DNA from: Linanthus parryae
Taxonomy: Eukaryota > Streptophyta > Magnoliopsida > Ericales > Polemoniaceae
Direction: 5' to 3'
Assembly: GCA_023055425.1 (NCBI GenBank)
Contig: JALGPY010000003.1
Location: forward strand, 16,613,001 to 16,677,000
DNA length: 64,000 bases
Below are positions 33,201-43,546 of this stretch, in pieces. Within the stretch, counting starts at the first letter, position 1. Each line of letters begins with the position of its first letter. The notes below the pieces were generated by a model. The model saw only the letters and a list, made by a program, of their open reading frames with translations. It was not told the origin of the DNA and did not search any database. A program made the position numbers and the translations under genes.

Positions 33201-33917
33201 CATCGTTCGTCTTCAATCTAACTGAACCGCTTCCGATCACCTTGCAGACGATTTTGTTTGCCATACAGGCAAACCCTCCATTTGTTTGGCTGTATATCGA
33301 GAACATCTCCCTGTTACAGCAAATATGATATGAAGGCCCAGAGTCAATGACCCACGCATCCGGTGAATGGGTGACAACATCCGCCAATAGATCGTAATTG
33401 TCCTCGGACGAATTACCTTATTCCACCACGGCTGCGGATCCGTTGTGCCCTGTTGACCTTGTTTCGGGCAATTCCAATGCCCTTTTTCCTTGCACCAAGC
33501 ACAAACATTCTTTGTTAACTTAGAACCTGAAAATTGATTTTTCTTGTTCTTCTTACCCTTCTTGCTTCTCCCGTCCCCATCAGCCCGAAAGCATGGTCCT
33601 TTTGTACCCGTGCCTGCACCATTGTGGCGCAATTCCCTAGCATGGAGAGTCAACCTCACCTCCTCTAGGGATATGTTGTCCTTATTCACAATAAACGAGT
33701 GCACGATGTTCTCGTATGATGGAGGTAACGAAACCAACAACAAGAGTGCGGCATCCTCATCATTAACTTTCTCGTCAATATTACGCAAATCAAGAAGAAC
33801 TGAACATTGATCAAGATGATCCTTGAGACCCGTACCTTCAATCATCTGTAAAGTGAACAACCTTTGCTTTAGCATCAAATTGCAGGTGAGTGACTTCATC
33901 ATGTAGAGGCTCTCCAA
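30300..33917 (-). pseudogene. Tork-like copia gag-pol remnant
   Basis: From 33917 downward: gag with a damaged zinc knuckle (CAWCKEKGHWNC, two residues short); protease with WVIDSGPSYHICCNRE (33387 frame); the pre-integrase part PLIKKNLISLS and MRLGHISERGM; an integrase whose core is mostly unreadable, ending in a GFWGEAV...NRSSHTGV part (32475-32104); RT with KLQAERKIVTSKWVFRRK (31747-31508) and the catalytic YVDDIL (31348-31004 frame); and RNase H with GILDSDYAG and MEAEYMAL (30759-30562) then YIDVRDHFLR and NPADMFTKP (30503-30300). Many stops and shifts separate these pieces. WVIDSG and the following SYHICCNREMF are closest to Tork/Tnt1-type elements as I know them. It is not functional. 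Confidence 0.88.
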
Positions 33918-34193
33918 CTTGAGCCATAAAGCTGCCGCTGTTGTCTAATCTGCGACCTCCGTGATAACGTCATCCGATAAGCACAGCATGATCGTCGTGT
34001 GTGCCTTCTGCTCCATCAACCTATACTCCGTTGATGCAACATACATTTCTTCCTTGTCTGTGGCCAAAGGCGTTTAGATGCCTTGCGACTTCAATAAGGC
34101 GCACACCACAGACTGAAGTTGTTCCCTCCTGTGAACCTATCGATCTTCAATATCGATTCGAACATCGTTCTTGGTGGAATCGGCACGACCTAA

Positions 34194-34205
34194 GCTCTGA
34201 TACCA
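34194..34205 (-). other. Primer binding site of the Tork-like element
   Basis: On the minus strand TGGTATCAGAGC lies just inside the 5' LTR. Confidence 0.8.
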
Positions 34206-34208
34206 TTT

Positions 34209-34706
34209 TGTTATAACGCTCCAACGTCACAAACAATGAAAGTAAAACACAAATCAAGCAAGAACACAAGATTTAACATCGTTTGCTAGCACGATCCGTG
34301 CTAACTACTTCGACGCTGATGAACGACTTTTATTTATCTAGAGGAACGATTACAAACGATTGCGTACTGATCTAAGAACCCCACGGGTCCTTTTATAATG
34401 CCTCGGATTGCTCCAAAATCGACCTAGAGTAATAAGGAAGCAACTTGAAAACCGCATCCCCAACACAGGTCCGGTGGGACCCTTGCAGTAGGTCATGCGA
34501 CTTGACACAAGTTGCGAGGGACATGTGCAGTAGGTCGTGCAACCTCATTAACTCCCGGAAACAGGCGGTGCAACTTGTGCCAAGGTCGTGTGACCTTCCT
34601 TTCTCCCGACATGGTGCATCCTCATTTCCTTGTTATCCTTTTGCTCTCCTAATCCTTTAGTTGTTGCTCTTTGGTGATTTCTTCACTTCAAGACACAAAT
34701 CTAACA
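34209..34706 (-). repeat. Tork-like 5' LTR with palindromes
   Basis: It is 498 bp. It contains AGGTCATGCGACTT (34490-34503), AGGTCGTGCAACCT (34532-34545), AGGCGGTGCAACTT (34563-34576) and AAGGTCGTGTGACCTT (34582-34597). Confidence 0.8.
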
Positions 34707-34711
34707 ATGCA

Positions 34712-35099
34712 TCTGTGTTGAGTTTGAACAAGCCCTGCAGAGGCTTCCCCAACTTACCAACTAATGATTTTAGGAACCTCCTATTTTTTTACCAGCATTT
34801 GTATAAATCATCCGGTCCTGCACTTAATTCCTATTAATTTTAACCAAGGAGCGGATGGTGAAAGGGCTTGCCATTGTTCCATTTTATTGTAGTTATTTCT
34901 TTCCTTAAAATGTCATTCAAATGTGTAAGATTTATGAAAAAAAGGAATTATAATGGGTGTTAAAACAAACTTTGCTAACAATATGAGGTTTTCTTCTTTT
35001 GGAGCTTTTATTAATATTCAATTTGATTTCACAGTTATCTTCATCAATTATTAGGTTTAAGTCTCACCATAGTAAGCAATTATGTTCGCGCCATTAATT
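34712..35099. other. No gene seen; possible remainder of the older copia element
   Basis: A/T-rich sequence with no recognisable domain. Confidence 0.4.
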
Positions 35100-35490
35100 C
35101 CACAATAACATTGAGCCGCTATATAATCCCCTTACACCACCCTAATCATTCGCAACAAAATCCACATCACTGTCGTTCGTCCTAGAAGGCGACGGAGAAA
35201 AATGGCTCAAATGTGAAGGTCTTCGAGTATTGTCAGTAACAGGGACCTGAATGTCTCAACAAAGAGGGATATATACTATAGAGGGATCCTAAAGAGAAAG
35301 AATGGGAAGCACCCTGCTTCAATAAGAAAATATGGCGAGCGATTTTGGTAAGGAACCTTTGAACGCTTTTCTGAACTTCCCTTCTCGAGGCGAGATAGGA
35401 AGTAGCCGCTGTGGCCAAGGCAAACACAACAAACAACCTATAGTCTCCGAGGTAGTCCGCGAAATTGATCACAACCGTCCGCTGCACTAG
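35100..35490 (+). pseudogene. ERF-like AP2 copy 1, broken
   Basis: It starts with a promoter-like segment shared by all five copies (GCTATATAATCCCCTTAC at 35117, then AACAAAATCCACATCA). A frame reads YYRGILKRKNGK, then YGERFW, a TAA stop, GTFERF, and a stop; the middle of the AP2 domain (the TKxxAALAYD part) is deleted. The group is defined by comparison with the copy at 37593-38024. Confidence 0.65.
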
Positions 35491-35924
35491 GGTTGGTAAC
35501 TTTTTCCTTTTAAGTTATACCCCACGTAGTAGTGGGTGGGGTATAACGCCCACGCATTGTCCGTTAAGGATTGGGTGTCCAAATTTAGTGTCTTCAGTAA
35601 TATGTGGGGTTATGTCCCACTACCATTAGGGTAGATTAAAACAGAAAAATATAATTACTATCGATTAGTTTTATACAGTAGTCAACATCAAAAGATTTAA
35701 TTCGTTTGTTATGAACTTCGGCCTGTAGACGAGATAGACGAAGTTTTCTACACTGAAGTTATGATTCCTGCTTCTGCTCGGTAAAAACTGAAGTACAAGC
35801 CTAGGTTGCAGAACAAGGTCCAAATAGTTTGGTCACGTACTAGGATAAAATAACCAGTTATTTGTTGACTTGTAATCGATGAATTAACAGGAATAATGGA
35901 GGTTATATATACACACATATTTAC

Positions 35925-35988
<64 letters not shown>

Positions 35989-36769
35989 GTCTTTCAGTTT
36001 GCGCTGATCGACACTTAATACACTCCGTATTCAATTTGACACTCAACTACACGCAATATTACATGGCACCACAAAATCATAGACTACTCCGGGTTGATGG
36101 CGTTAATGAAGATCAATGAGTTAGTAATATATAAGATATCTCTTTCGCATTGATTGCAGCTACAAATGCCTCTGAACTAAGTGTTTGTTATTTTTTTCTA
36201 AGTTTGGACAAAACTGCGTAGACTTTGCGCCATTCAAAGTCGAGTTTCCCTTTGGTCTTGTATCAACTTTCAGCTAAGTTTTCATGCAATTGCTTTTACA
36301 AAATATTAAGGTATCCCACCTTTCCTAAAAGAAAAGCCATTCGTGGTGCCAAGTCCTTATAGCTGGTGCTTATAGCATGGCTTCTATGGAAAACTTCCCT
36401 ACTACACAAGCACTGAAGCAGAGATATGATGTATAGAGGAATCACCATTGCATTTCAGTGAACTGGAGATAGCTTGAAGTTGAATGTGACAGTATTGATG
36501 TTGAACCAAACATTCCAGGGGATTAGACGAGGTCCTGTGTCAATGCAGACCTAAATGGAATGCATCTGCTTAAGTAGAGTGAAGTAACACCTTGGCTAAC
36601 ATGTGAAGATCTGGACATGTTGGAGGAGGCACTAGAAGCTGTGAAAGGAATTGTGATTTCTAATATTTTGGGGACTAAGATGTTTTATAACTGTTGTTAT
36701 AAATCCTTGGTAGCTAAAGAAGACATTGTGTTTTTCACCAATACTTTCTTCACTATAATTACCTTAACA
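35491..36769. other. No gene seen; repeats only
   Basis: A palindromic ACCCCAC...GTGGGGT stretch lies near 35518-35545. A TG microsatellite lies at 35935-35984. Otherwise no domain is seen. Confidence 0.5.
35925..35984 (+). repeat. AT/TG microsatellite
   Basis: A short AT run is followed by an uninterrupted TG run of about 25 units. Confidence 0.95.
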
Positions 36770-36787
36770 TTCATGTTGATAATTTTA

Positions 36788-37180
36788 CACTGCTATATAA
36801 TCTCCTTGCAACCTCCACTACCATTCAAAACAAATCCACATCATTTTTCTCCCATCTTTCTAGCGCTGTCGACAACATGGACCACCACCCTTGCAGGAGA
36901 GATACTACAAAGGGATCCACGAGAATCAGAATGGCAAGAATGGTGCTGTAATTAGCAAACCTGACTAGTGATTTTGGTTGGGCACATTAAGGCCAAGCAT
37001 GCTGCAGCTAGAGCTTACAATGCGCCGCCCGCGAGCACTACGACACAGATGCTATTTAAAACTTCCCTTCTTCAGGGGAGATAGCATGTACCCCTTAAAG
37101 TCCGAATAAAAGCAAGAAGCCAGCAAAAGTCCCCGGCCGTGGAGTAGGAATTAATCTTAACCTTCCGCCACCAGAGGATT
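36788..37180 (+). pseudogene. ERF-like AP2 copy 2, broken
   Basis: TATATAATCTCC precedes it. After CCTTGCAG comes ERYYKGIHENQNGKNGAVISK, then two stops, then FWLGT and a frameshift. The tail still reads GVGINLNLPPPED before a stop (TGA near 37179), an EAR-like ending. It is the left arm of the inverted duplication. Confidence 0.75.
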
Positions 37181-37592
37181 GTTGAAATATCTCCATTTTT
37201 TATCGAACTAGTTGTCTTTCATATTTTTATTTTAAAATTTAATAAACCTAGGAAAAACTCGGCGATGAGATTCTGCGGCTAACCCAAACTTTGCGTATTT
37301 TGATTATTGAATAAAATCCGGTGTAAAAGCCATATTGAATAAATAAAAAGAGTTCGGAGTATTAATTCCTTCTTTCTAATGTTTACTTTGTTTTCTCAAT
37401 TTTATTGGTTATTTAAGTTCAAATAAATGATGTAAGGAAAGTCTTATTTCTCCTAATTGTAAGACTTTCCCTAACAACACAATTTATTTGAAGTCAAATA
37501 ATCAAATACAATTGTGGAAAACAAAGTAAACATTAAATATTAGAAAGAAGGAATTAATACTCCAATGTCTTTTAATTTATTCAATGTGGCAT

Positions 37593-38024
37593 TTACACCA
37601 ATGATTTTCTACAAAAATCAAAATACGCGGAGCTCGTTTCAACACACAATCTCGTCGCTGTTGTTTTCCTAGGGTTATGAAATTGTAAGATAAAAATATG
37701 AAAGACAACTAGTTTGAAGATGGAGAGATTTCTGAACTCTTTTGGTGGCGAAAGGTTGACATCAATTCCTACTCCACGACCTGTCGCGGGGACTTTTGCT
37801 GGCTTCTTGCTTTTATACCGACTTTGAGGAGTGCAGGATACCCCTGAAGAAGGGAAGTTTAAAATAGCATTGATGTAGTAGTGTTTGCAGGCGGCGATGT
37901 CGTAAGCTCTAGCTGCTGCCTGCTTCGTCCTGAATGTGCCCAACCAAAATCGCTTGCCAAAGTTGCTAACTATAGAGCCATACTTCCCGTTCTGATTCTC
38001 GTGGATCCCTTTGTAGTATCATTC
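37593..38024 (-). pseudogene. ERF-like AP2 copy 3, nearly complete
   Basis: After an acceptor-like TTGCTTGCAG (ends at 38025) the sequence reads GAA TGA and then an unbroken AP2 domain: YYKGIHENQNGKYG, GKRFWLGTFRTKQAAARAYD, KHYYINAILNFPSS. A basic linker and GVGIDVNLSPPKEF, an EAR-like element, follow, with a longer than usual tail to 37593. The TGA falls where copy 2 has AGA, so one point change may have killed it. The upstream exon was not found. Shared promoter-like sequence with TATATAATCTCC lies near 38160. Whether it is expressed is unknown. Confidence 0.7.
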
Positions 38025-38190
38025 CTGCAAGCAAGGGTGGTGGTTTGTCGACAGACCTCAAAACCTCTTCAGGGGAAGCATTTTCTCATAGGCCTTCTAC
38101 AAGGATGGGAGGAAATTGATGTGGATTTGTTGTGAATGGTAATGGAGGTTGTAAGGAGATTATATAGCAGCGTAATATTATCAACATTAA

Positions 38191-40170
38191 TGTAGGGTTA
38201 ATTATTGACATAATTTTGTATGTGTACATGCTTAACTATTAACTACATACCCTCCCAGACTTCTAAAATAGGCTGATTGCATCCTAATCTGCAATACCTT
38301 TGTCAATTTCAAACTAGTAAAAGAAAGTATATTACTTAACAGACTTAACAGAATAGTTTGTCAGTAGACAAACACGCCCATTTTAAATTTTCCACTCCAA
38401 AAAAAGTATTCATACCATTACAATCTCCACCATCGCCTACTAAGTCACCAGATATTGCTCACACCATCAAATGTGACGAGCAGGGTCTCCACCCACAACC
38501 ACAGCTGTATTATCCTTGTAATCCACTCCATGGTCCCATCAACAACTGCCTCCTCCGAACATAACCTTAAGCAATCACCCGAAACTCGTTTCAACCAAAC
38601 CCCGGCCCAGATCGTGCAAACCCGAACCCACAAAACTCATTATTCTATGAGGGAAATCCCAGAAACCCAATTGACATTTCCTCTCTTCCCGCAATTGATG
38701 CTCCAACTGGTCCTACTCGATTTGATCGAACACATAACTGCAATCGACGTAGTACAGCTCCCTAAACTGAAACTCCAAGAAATCCTCAAATACCAGATTT
38801 GAGTCACAGCCTAAAGATACCTAAACTAGTCTGAAGCGACAGGCAAATGGAGATGGAGAGACAGACATTGAAAGAAGCTGAAGAGAGATAAATCTAACAT
38901 GAATTGGGTCAAGAGAGAGAGAGAGGCACAGTGAGAGAGAGGCTGTGAGAGAATATTGAGAGAGGTAGAAAGAAAAGCGCGAGAGAGACATATAGTGATA
39001 GGCACTGAAAGAAGATCAGCTAGAGAGGAAGAGCGAGGCGTAGATTGACGGATGGTTCATCCCTTATTGCTCAATTGCAGAGTTTGCAATTAGCTTCACT
39101 GTGGGGTTTTAATCTGAAAATGTTTCCTATTTCAAACAATGACAAACATTAACCATTCAATTACCATGGATTTTGGGATGTGGAAGAAAGACAAGATTGG
39201 GATTAAAATTGGTTACAGGGTGGATCAATTGAGTCAGTGAATGGAGTGAAAGAGGATAATGGGCTTAAACAAGTAAAGGAGATGGCTCTGGGAGAGGCAT
39301 GCTGATTACAGCTAAGAAAATGGTAGTTTAATGTTTCGTGCAAAAATCATCTCCCTTTCAAATAAACTAGGTGTTTGAAGTAAAACACGGAGTTAGTAAT
39401 TGACGGAGTTGTGGTGATTATTATGGAGCTAACCAAAATAGCATTGATGGGATGACAAATTAATCTTTGCAAGGACTAGATTTTAACTAACTATGTGAAA
39501 TATTGATACTATGACGTGAGGAAAGTCTCACACACGATCTTCAACAATATTCAAATTGATATCTGAGCCATTTAACTCTAGATCGCAGAGATTAGCCAAA
39601 TTGTCGACACCACTTTCTATGAGAATGCAGCGGGGCTACCTTCGGGGCAAACCGGCATACGCAACCAGATTTCATCCATTAATGGATTTACACGGCTTCA
39701 AGGTGCTCAACTCTCGTGCCCATTTGTTACGAGATCAACATCATCACATAAACACATTGTAACTGTATCATTGGTGGAGGGATTTAGAATGTATGCCTTG
39801 AAATGAATCTCCACCTAATTTTATATGGCGAGGAATTGAAAACTGCAAGTACTTGTAACAAAAACATTAAACACATGATTACTTTTTCTTAAAGGAAATT
39901 TGACTGTAGAGACTAGATTTAAATATAATGTTATTGCTGGTCTTAGTGCAGAACCAGACCCAATAATAGATTGATTGTTGGAGATATGCCTAAAATGAGA
40001 GGCGCTAATTAACAACTTCGAGGATACATTTAAAATATTATTAGAAGTAAATTAATTAATTTACTAGAACTTTTTTAAGAACGAAATGTCCACATGTCAC
40101 ACTCACAAAAATTGCAACACGTATATAAACATATCAGGTGACATTTTGATCTTAAAATTTTATTGAGAAT
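38191..40170. other. No gene seen
   Basis: 38877-39010 is rich in GAGAGA. A frame at 38455-38802 is open for 115 codons but shows no domain I recognise and has no clear promoter. Another at 39556-39762 is equally uninformative. Confidence 0.5.
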
Positions 40171-40286
40171 GGTCACATGATATGACATCAATATTGATCT
40201 ATAGCTAAATGTAACACCCACATGTGCGTGATGAGCGTAATATTTATTACTTATTTCAAAACATCAATCTTGAAATGCATTAGGAG
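40171..40286 (+). repeat. Direct repeat A, copy 1
   Basis: About 116 bp beginning GGTCACATGATATGACATC and including ATGTAACACCCA; repeated at 40845-40966 with about 90 percent identity and one 8-bp indel. Confidence 0.85.
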
Positions 40287-40844
40287 CGTATGTTGTAATG
40301 GACTTGGTGGGGGTTAGTGAAGCATATTTTTTCTTGCTTGATTCAACAGAAATGCACTAGGATGAATCTGACTTAAGCCATAGTTGTGATTTTAGAATTG
40401 AAAGAAGACAAGATAAGAGTTTTGGATTTGGTATTTGGGTATTTGATATACATTTCTTTTGGTTGGTTGCAATGCTCAATGGTTAAATTTTAAGAAATTT
40501 GAGACTATGAAGGATCTCCTGCCGTGCCATGTTTTGATGTTAGCCTTAGTTATGCATTGGTTTATATCTGAACTCTGTGCATGTTTACTTGCTTGTTAAT
40601 GCTGTTCATGTCTCGTCTTTCTCCTGAATTTTGCATTTGGTGATCAGGAGGTTGGTTTTTACAATAGATTTGGCTGTTAAGTTTGTGAATATGCAATTTC
40701 TTGATCAATTTGAATTGTCGTGCTGTACTGGTGATAACGTCTTGTAATTCTGTTTTGTTTCTGCTTGATTGACTGTTTTTCCTGTTAAATATGTTTGAAA
40801 TTGCGTACTGTAATGATGCCAGAGTTTGCACTTGCCGATCATGA

Positions 40845-40966
40845 GGTCACATGATATGACATCAATATTGATCTATATCTAAATGTAACACCCAGTCAAC
40901 CCCACGTGCGTGGTGAGCATAATATTTATTACTTATTTCAAAACATTTATCTTGAAATGCATTAGG
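40845..40966 (+). repeat. Direct repeat A, copy 2
   Basis: Second copy of the repeat at 40171. Its end is where the hAT MITE inserted. Confidence 0.85.
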
Positions 40967-40971
40967 AGGAG

Positions 40972-41232
40972 CAGTGGCGGAGCCAGGATTTGGGTAAAGG
41001 GGCACAAACGATTTTTTTTGGTGAGGAGAAGTGTGAGACTTTAAATGAATAATATATTAGAAGGGTGTAATAAATATAAGAGTATTTTTGTATTTCTCAT
41101 AAGTTAGAGGGCCATTCGTGTATATTAAATAGGAGCACCTCCGTATATATTTCTCATAAGTTAGAGGGCCATTCGTGTATATTATTTGTGCCCCTATTAA
41201 TATATACAAAAAGCTTCTAAGCTCCGCCCCTG
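40972..41232. mobile_element. hAT MITE, 261 bp, with 8-bp target duplication
   Basis: Ends are CAGTGGCGGAGCC and GCTCCGCCCCTG. AGGAGGAG at 40964-40971 and 41233-41240 is a perfect 8-bp duplication. A 35-bp segment (TTCTCATAAGTTAGAGGGCC...) is present twice inside at 41092 and 41149. The ends match those of the hAT element at 24587, so the two belong to one family with different interiors. Confidence 0.92.
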
Positions 41233-41265
41233 AGGAGGAGGACTGCCACGGTAGTAGCATGGCTA

Positions 41266-41665
41266 TTACTCCGATTCCCACTTGACTCCGTGGCCTATCG
41301 TGCGGACTTCCGGAGGTGTGCTGCGTTTGTTGCGTCTCACAGGTCTAGAAGCCATCTCCTCCCTTGGTGAAGGGAAGTTAAAAATAACATTATTGTCGTA
41401 GTGTTCGTGGACAGCTTTGTCATAGGCTAGAGCTGCATCATTCTTTGTTGTGAAGGTCCCCATCCAAAATCGCTTATTAGTTTTGCTTATCACGACACCA
41501 CACCTCCTGTACTATCTCTTTTGGATCTTTTGTAAATATCACCCCGTGGAACATTCCCTGCCCAAAATTCCCACCCATCACTACGACTAATCCGTTTTTT
41601 CTCCGCTGTCTTCTAGAAGGACAGGAGGACGCTAATATGGGTTTGTTGCGAGTGGTAATGGAGGT
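41266..41665 (-). pseudogene. ERF-like AP2 copy 4
   Basis: The second half of AP2 is open: ISKTNKRFWMGTFTTKNDAALAYD, HEHYDNNVIFNFPSP, followed by a basic stretch and a stop; there is no DLNxxP-type end. The first half (IYKRSKRDSTGG near 41525) lies in another frame, so a frameshift or an unseen intron separates them. The shared promoter-like segment (GCTATATAATCCCCCTCC) lies at about 41685. A hAT MITE ends 26 bp beyond the stop. Confidence 0.65.
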
Positions 41666-42389
41666 TGGAGGGGGATTATATAGCGGCGTAATGTTATCTC
41701 GACATTATTATCTATTGTGGACATAGCTTTTTATATGGTAAAACAAAATCTAATGAAAAAAAGGATAACAATTATAATTAATAAAAGCCGCTAAAGAAGA
41801 AAATATCACTAATTGGGTCTGCTTTTGTGGACATTACTGAGAGTGATGACAGTGAAATTAGTACTCCGTCTTAATCAAAATTCAGTTATCTGATTGTCAC
41901 AAATTTGGTAAAATATTACGAACAGAAGAGTTAATTTTATTTTTCATATGCTAAATACAAAAGAGTAATACTAGAGGGATATAATTAACGATTGTGAGCG
42001 TAGTTCTCGTAAGAGTATATTAGAACTTATTTCCTCTTATTCATAATACTTCATCAAAGTTATGACAGTTAGAAAAGGAAATTTTGCGTAGGATGGTGTT
42101 ATTCGCCATAACCATTGTCATCTCTCAATAATATCCCCAAAAGTAAAGGCAAATAATTATATCATGATATCAAAATTAATTATTAAAATCTTGAAAATTA
42201 CATCAATAATATTAACTTTTGGATACAATAACAGTACAGCTTTCTTCTTTAGAATATTTTATTATATTTCAAATCATCTCATTGTGATCTTTTTTATATT
42301 CTTAGGTTTTTTTTTTACATGCAAAAAAGCCGTCTCTATACTTAAAAAACGAAAAGAAAGCCATATCCACATAATAATGATGTAGGCAT

Positions 42390-42780
42390 ATCATTACACT
42401 GCTATACAATATGTTTACAACCTCTATTCCCACCCACAACCAACTCCACATTACTGTCCTCCCATCCTACTTGAAGGAAGTGCAAAGATACGGCTCCCAC
42501 TTAAAGGTTTCCGACCATTGTGGTCAACACGGACGAAATTTTGCAAGAGAAGGGGGGGGGGGGGGGGGGGGGGAGTAGTTACAAAGGGCTCCAAAAGAGA
42601 AAGTATGGGAGGTACGATGCTGATAAGCAAATCTGGCAAGAGATTTCAGTCGGGAGCATTCAAGAAGAAGAAGGACGATGCCCGAGCCTATGAAGAAGGA
42701 GAATGATGCCCGATTACAGTTTATTTTCTCCATGAGAGACAGCTTGTACCCCTTGGAGCCGGAACAAGGGCAAGAAACCA
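42390..42780 (+). pseudogene. ERF-like AP2 copy 5, broken
   Basis: The promoter-like segment is degenerate (GCTATACAATATG at 42401). SYKGLQKRKYGRY is in one frame and LISKSGKRFQSGAFKKKKDD in the next, so a single-base shift splits AP2. The second half is cut short by a stop. A run of about 23 G at 42551-42573 lies just before AP2. Confidence 0.65.
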
Positions 42781-43544
42781 CCACGAAGGCCCTACAATAG
42801 GAGGTTCCTCTCAAGGCACACTTGGTAGATTACCAAACCAATGCTGCAGTGTGCCTGTTCAATAATGAATGATATGGGAGTCGATGGTTCCTGCCCGGAG
42901 CTGATGAATGATAACCTGCAAGTTGATGTCGTGTTATTCACGAATGGATGATGCTGGGTGCCCAGGGAAGGTGGACCTAAGGTGTCTCTCTACATTCTCA
43001 CAAAAGAGTGATACAATTTGGCTAAGCTCTGCGTTCTAGTTAGACCGTGTACTGTATCATAGTATCAACATTAAATGAGCTTTTGTATGTCAGGAGATTT
43101 GTTATATGCTTGCAATATCATTTTAAGGTCATTCGGTTGGACGTACTAGACTTTACTATAATTTTCATATAATCTAGGGCCTTATCTTCTAAATACTCCC
43201 AATATGTAATAATCTGTAACTAGGGTCTTATCCCAACATAAAGATATACAAGACAACTAGTTCAGATGATCCTATCCCGGTGTTTCCATTCTATCCGCTT
43301 CCATGATCAGCCTATCATGGCATCATTTGCATTATTTGTTGTTGTTACCTGTGAGTGGAAAGCTCCACTTTTATGGCTCGCTTCCGGTAGTTCAGGGGTT
43401 GTGTGGGATCATGACAGTTTTTTCTTGTCAGTTTAGTACAGTTATGGCTTCTCTAACCAATCAACGGTAAAGGCAAGATATTGTGAGGATACTCTAGCGG
43501 TTCAATTGGGACTGCGAAGACTGCTCAAGTAGTCCATTTTTTTG
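42781..43544. other. No gene seen
   Basis: No domain or clear repeat is recognised. Confidence 0.5.
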
Positions 43545-43546
43545 TA

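Larger units (their letters stand above)
29712..34706 (-). mobile_element. Decayed Tork-like Ty1/copia element
   Basis: The element lies on the minus strand. LTRs are at 29712-30195 (3') and 34209-34706 (5'), both starting TGTTATAAC on the plus strand and flanked by ATGCA. The minus-strand order of domains is gag, protease, integrase, RT, RNase H, which is the Ty1/copia order. The LTRs differ at well over a tenth of positions and the right LTR lacks a block of about 35 bp near its end, so the insertion is old. Confidence 0.88.
36770..38190. repeat. Inverted duplication of two ERF-like copies
   Basis: Arms at about 36770-37445 and 37455-38190 are imperfect reverse complements through promoter, AP2 region, 3' part and a shared tail, with the fold centred near 37450 (AAAGTCTTA / TAAGACTTT). 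The copies therefore converge tail to tail. Small indels differ between the arms. Confidence 0.85.

Noticed and set aside
35937..36119. Cys/Val repeat peptide
   Set aside because: Translation of the TG microsatellite.
36617..36955. 112-codon plus frame at the left arm
   Set aside because: It crosses promoter and leader of ERF copy 2 in an unrelated frame.
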